DNA from: Gammaproteobacteria bacterium
Lineage (GTDB): Bacteria; Pseudomonadota; Gammaproteobacteria; Xanthomonadales; Marinicellaceae
Direction of reading: 5' to 3'
Assembly (NCBI GenBank): GCA_030426705.1
Contig: JAUHXW010000145.1
Span: 1-7,266, forward strand
DNA: 7,266 nt
Positions 5,960-7,266 of the stretch are shown here, in pieces. Position numbers and translations under genes: made by a program. Within the stretch, counting starts at the first letter, position 1. The number at the start of each line of letters is the position of its first letter. Under the pieces are notes generated by a model. That model was not told where the DNA came from. It did not search any database and worked only from the letters and a program-made list of their open reading frames with translations.

Positions 5960-6415
5960 ATGACCACAGATATTAAGGCTTTCGAAGCCTTTTTGTATGC
6001 GCAGATACCATTGGTTAAAGCCATGCAATTGAAACTGAAGCGTGTTTCAGAATCCACTTTGGAAGCCACAGCACCCATTCAACCTAACATCAATGACAAA
6101 CAAACTGTCTTTGGCGGTAGCAGTGCAGCCTTGATGACCATTTGTGGATGGACTTTGATCAAAGCCAATTTGGAACAGTTAGGAGTTGATAACGATGTGG
6201 TCATTTATCAAGCCAAAAATAAATGGCTCAAAGCCCAGCAAGATGACCTGATTATCAAAGCATCCATAGATACTAATACTGACTGGCAAGCCCTTTGCCA
6301 TCAACTCAAACACAAAAATCGCAGCCAAAAATTGACCATCAACTGTGAGGTATTGAACCAGCAAAATCAAGTTTGCAGTAAAATGCTTGGCCAGTATGTG
6401 ATTCTAAAAAAGTAA
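5960..6415 (+). CDS. YiiD C-terminal-type hotdog thioesterase
   Basis: This 151-residue protein matches the YiiD_C putative thioesterase domain (PF09500). It shows IPLVKAMQLKLKRV (16-29), ATAPIQPNINDKQTVFGGS (36-54) with the conserved Asn-x-x-x-T-x-FGG block, the GW helix CGWTLIKANLEQLG (62-75), and DVVIYQAKNKWLKAQQDD (79-96). E. coli YiiD carries this domain behind an N-terminal GNAT acetyltransferase. Here it stands alone and starts almost directly with the domain, so nothing appears missing. The family is expected to hydrolyse an acyl-CoA or acyl-ACP thioester in the cytosol; the substrate is unknown. The start is 6 bp after the stop of the small exported protein, with no evident ribosome-binding site, which suggests one transcript and possibly coupled translation. 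Confidence 0.85.
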   Translation: MTTDIKAFEAFLYAQIPLVKAMQLKLKRVSESTLEATAPIQPNINDKQTVFGGSSAALMTICGWTLIKANLEQLGVDNDVVIYQAKNKWLKAQQDDLIIKASIDTNTDWQALCHQLKHKNRSQKLTINCEVLNQQNQVCSKMLGQYVILKK

Positions 6416-6419
6416 GCTC

Positions 6420-6454
6420 AGTTAAAAACCGCTTTCATTTTTTAATTTTTTTTT
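6420..6454 (+). terminator. Weak candidate terminator after the thioesterase gene
   Basis: TTAAAAA (6422-6428) can pair with TTTTTAA (6439-6445) around a 10-base loop, and nine Ts follow (6446-6454). The stem is entirely A-T apart from a possible G-U extension, so it would be weak. It is positioned where transcription of the two-gene unit could end, before the lipoprotein gene at 6503. Confidence 0.3.
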
Positions 6455-6465
6455 AATGGTATTTA

Positions 6466-6474
6466 TGTCATACT
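6466..6474 (+). promoter_or_regulatory. Candidate extended -10 promoter for the second lipoprotein and folB
   Basis: TGTCATACT is an extended -10-like element (TG, one base, then CATACT, four of six consensus bases). At the -35 distance there is only a T-tract. It lies 28 bp before the ATG at 6503. The call is weak and rests on position and on the absence of a better match in this 87-bp gap. Confidence 0.28.
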
Positions 6475-6502
6475 CAAGTATTCAGTATCTAGGGAAATCA
6501 TC

Positions 6503-6916
6503 ATGAAAAAATATTTCATTGTTATCATTATTTGCGCGATGCTGTTTGCTTGTGGCGGTCGCATGACCAAGAAAAAAGCCTTGGACCATACTTTGTATCA
6601 ATATGCCAAAGTCATCCGATGGGCCGATTATGACACGGCGCTGACTTATTTCAGCCCTGACATTGACGATGAACACAAACCCAGTCGGCTTGAAATCGAA
6701 AGACTTAAGCAATTTAATGTCAGTTCATACGTGGAAGCACCCATTCTGCCAGGCGAGACCGAAAATGCCATCATTCAAGACGTAAAACTGAGACTTTATA
6801 ACATTCACACCAAACGCGAACGCGAAGTGATTGATCGACAGGTTTGGGAATACGATACTGAAGACAATCGTTGGTGGTTAACTTCAGGTTTGCCCAAATT
6901 AACCCGTGGTCAATAA
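6503..6916 (+). CDS. Small NTF2-like lipoprotein of unknown function upstream of folB
   Basis: This 137-residue protein has a lipoprotein signal: MKKY, a hydrophobic core at 5-15, lipobox LFAC with acylated Cys17, followed by Gly-Gly, so an outer-membrane location is expected. The mature domain opens with a helix and a tryptophan/tyrosine-rich segment, TLYQYAKVIRWADYDTALTYF (30-50). It closes with beta strands ending VWEYDTEDNRWWLTSGLPKL (114-133). The layout (an N-terminal helix over a beta sheet whose last strand carries a WW pair) suggests an NTF2-like fold, as in the other lipoprotein of this window, although the two are not obviously paralogous by eye. A Shine-Dalgarno-like AGGGA (6491-6495) precedes the ATG by seven bases. 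Its stop is 6 bp before folB, so they are probably co-transcribed, but no link to folate synthesis is evident. Confidence 0.82.
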   Translation: MKKYFIVIIICAMLFACGGRMTKKKALDHTLYQYAKVIRWADYDTALTYFSPDIDDEHKPSRLEIERLKQFNVSSYVEAPILPGETENAIIQDVKLRLYNIHTKREREVIDRQVWEYDTEDNRWWLTSGLPKLTRGQ

Positions 6917-6922
6917 CAACCC

Positions 6923-7266
6923 ATGGATACAATCCTTATTCGCCGATTAGAGGTCAATGCCTTGATTGGCATTCATGAATGGGAAAAGCAAAACCGTCAG
7001 CCTGTAATTATTGACATGGATTTGTTTTATGATTGTAGCGATGCCGCTGCCAGTGATGACATCAAAGATGCTTTGGATTATTTTACGGTGTGCGAACAAG
7101 TCACCAGATTCGTTAACAGCAGTCGCTTTGAGTTAATTGAACGCTTGGCTGAAGAAGTCGCCCAATTGGTCCTTAACAATTTTCCATGTGAAGAAATCAA
7201 ATTAACACTACTCAAACCCAATGCTGTTAAGAATGCCAAAGCTGTAGGCATTGAAATCAGTCGTTC
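6923..7266 (+). CDS. folB: Dihydroneopterin aldolase (3' end outside the window)
   Basis: FolB converts 7,8-dihydroneopterin to 6-hydroxymethyl-7,8-dihydropterin and glycolaldehyde in cytosolic folate synthesis; many members also epimerise C2' of the substrate. The 114 residues present align over their full length with my memory of E. coli FolB (about 122 residues). Key positions are conserved: IGIHEWEK (15-22, Glu21), SDDIKDALDYF (44-54, Tyr53), RFELIERLAEEVA (68-80, Glu73) and LLKPNAVKNAKAVG (96-109, with the catalytic Lys98). No stop is reached before the right edge, so only the last few residues are missing. The ATG at 6923 lies 6 bp after the lipoprotein stop, with no clear ribosome-binding site. 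Confidence 0.94.
   Translation, partial: MDTILIRRLEVNALIGIHEWEKQNRQPVIIDMDLFYDCSDAAASDDIKDALDYFTVCEQVTRFVNSSRFELIERLAEEVAQLVLNNFPCEEIKLTLLKPNAVKNAKAVGIEISR

Noticed and set aside
5730..5963. Overlapping plus-strand frame of 77 codons inside the small exported-protein gene
   Set aside because: It has no signal peptide or recognisable domain, no ribosome-binding site, and runs into the thioesterase start. The signal-peptide frame explains the region better.

Overview
The window fits a moderately AT-rich gammaproteobacterium. The strongest clue is the gene order algZ-algR-hemC-hemD, the arrangement known from Pseudomonas. A DUF2782 protein, a YiiD_C-type thioesterase and FolB agree with this. 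No rRNA, tRNA, CRISPR array, integrase or transposase gene was seen. Assignment below class level is not supported by the sequence alone.

Layout. (1) Positions 1-1407, minus strand: a signal-peptide DUF2782 protein sits directly upstream of a membrane-anchored, FMN-binding glutamate-synthase-family protein, which is cut by the left edge (350 residues present, C-terminus missing). (2) Positions 1479-1958, plus strand, divergent from block 1: an NTF2-like lipoprotein. (3) Positions 1959-2123: a gap holding a compact 99-bp palindromic element that looks like a MITE. Its two ends each fold as an 8-bp hairpin and form an inverted repeat of one another. (4) Positions 2124-5517, minus strand: a tight operon of algZ-like sensor kinase, algR-like LytTR response regulator, hemC and hemD. 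(5) Positions 5630-6415, plus strand, divergent from block 4: a small acidic exported protein of unknown function, then a hotdog thioesterase. (6) Positions 6503-7266, plus strand: a second NTF2-like lipoprotein, then folB, cut by the right edge just before its C-terminus.

How the genes work together. HemC and HemD perform consecutive steps of tetrapyrrole synthesis, from porphobilinogen to hydroxymethylbilane to uroporphyrinogen III. The kinase/regulator pair upstream is physically coupled to them by a 4-bp overlap (algZ/algR), a 25-bp gap (algR/hemC) and a 1-bp gap (hemC/hemD). FolB belongs to folate synthesis. The envelope proteins (two lipoproteins, the DUF2782 protein and the acidic exported protein) have no firm function. 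Most of the window is ordinary core genome. The items most worth a second look are the MITE-like element, the degenerate ATP-binding region of the kinase, and the uncharacterised exported protein paired with the thioesterase.
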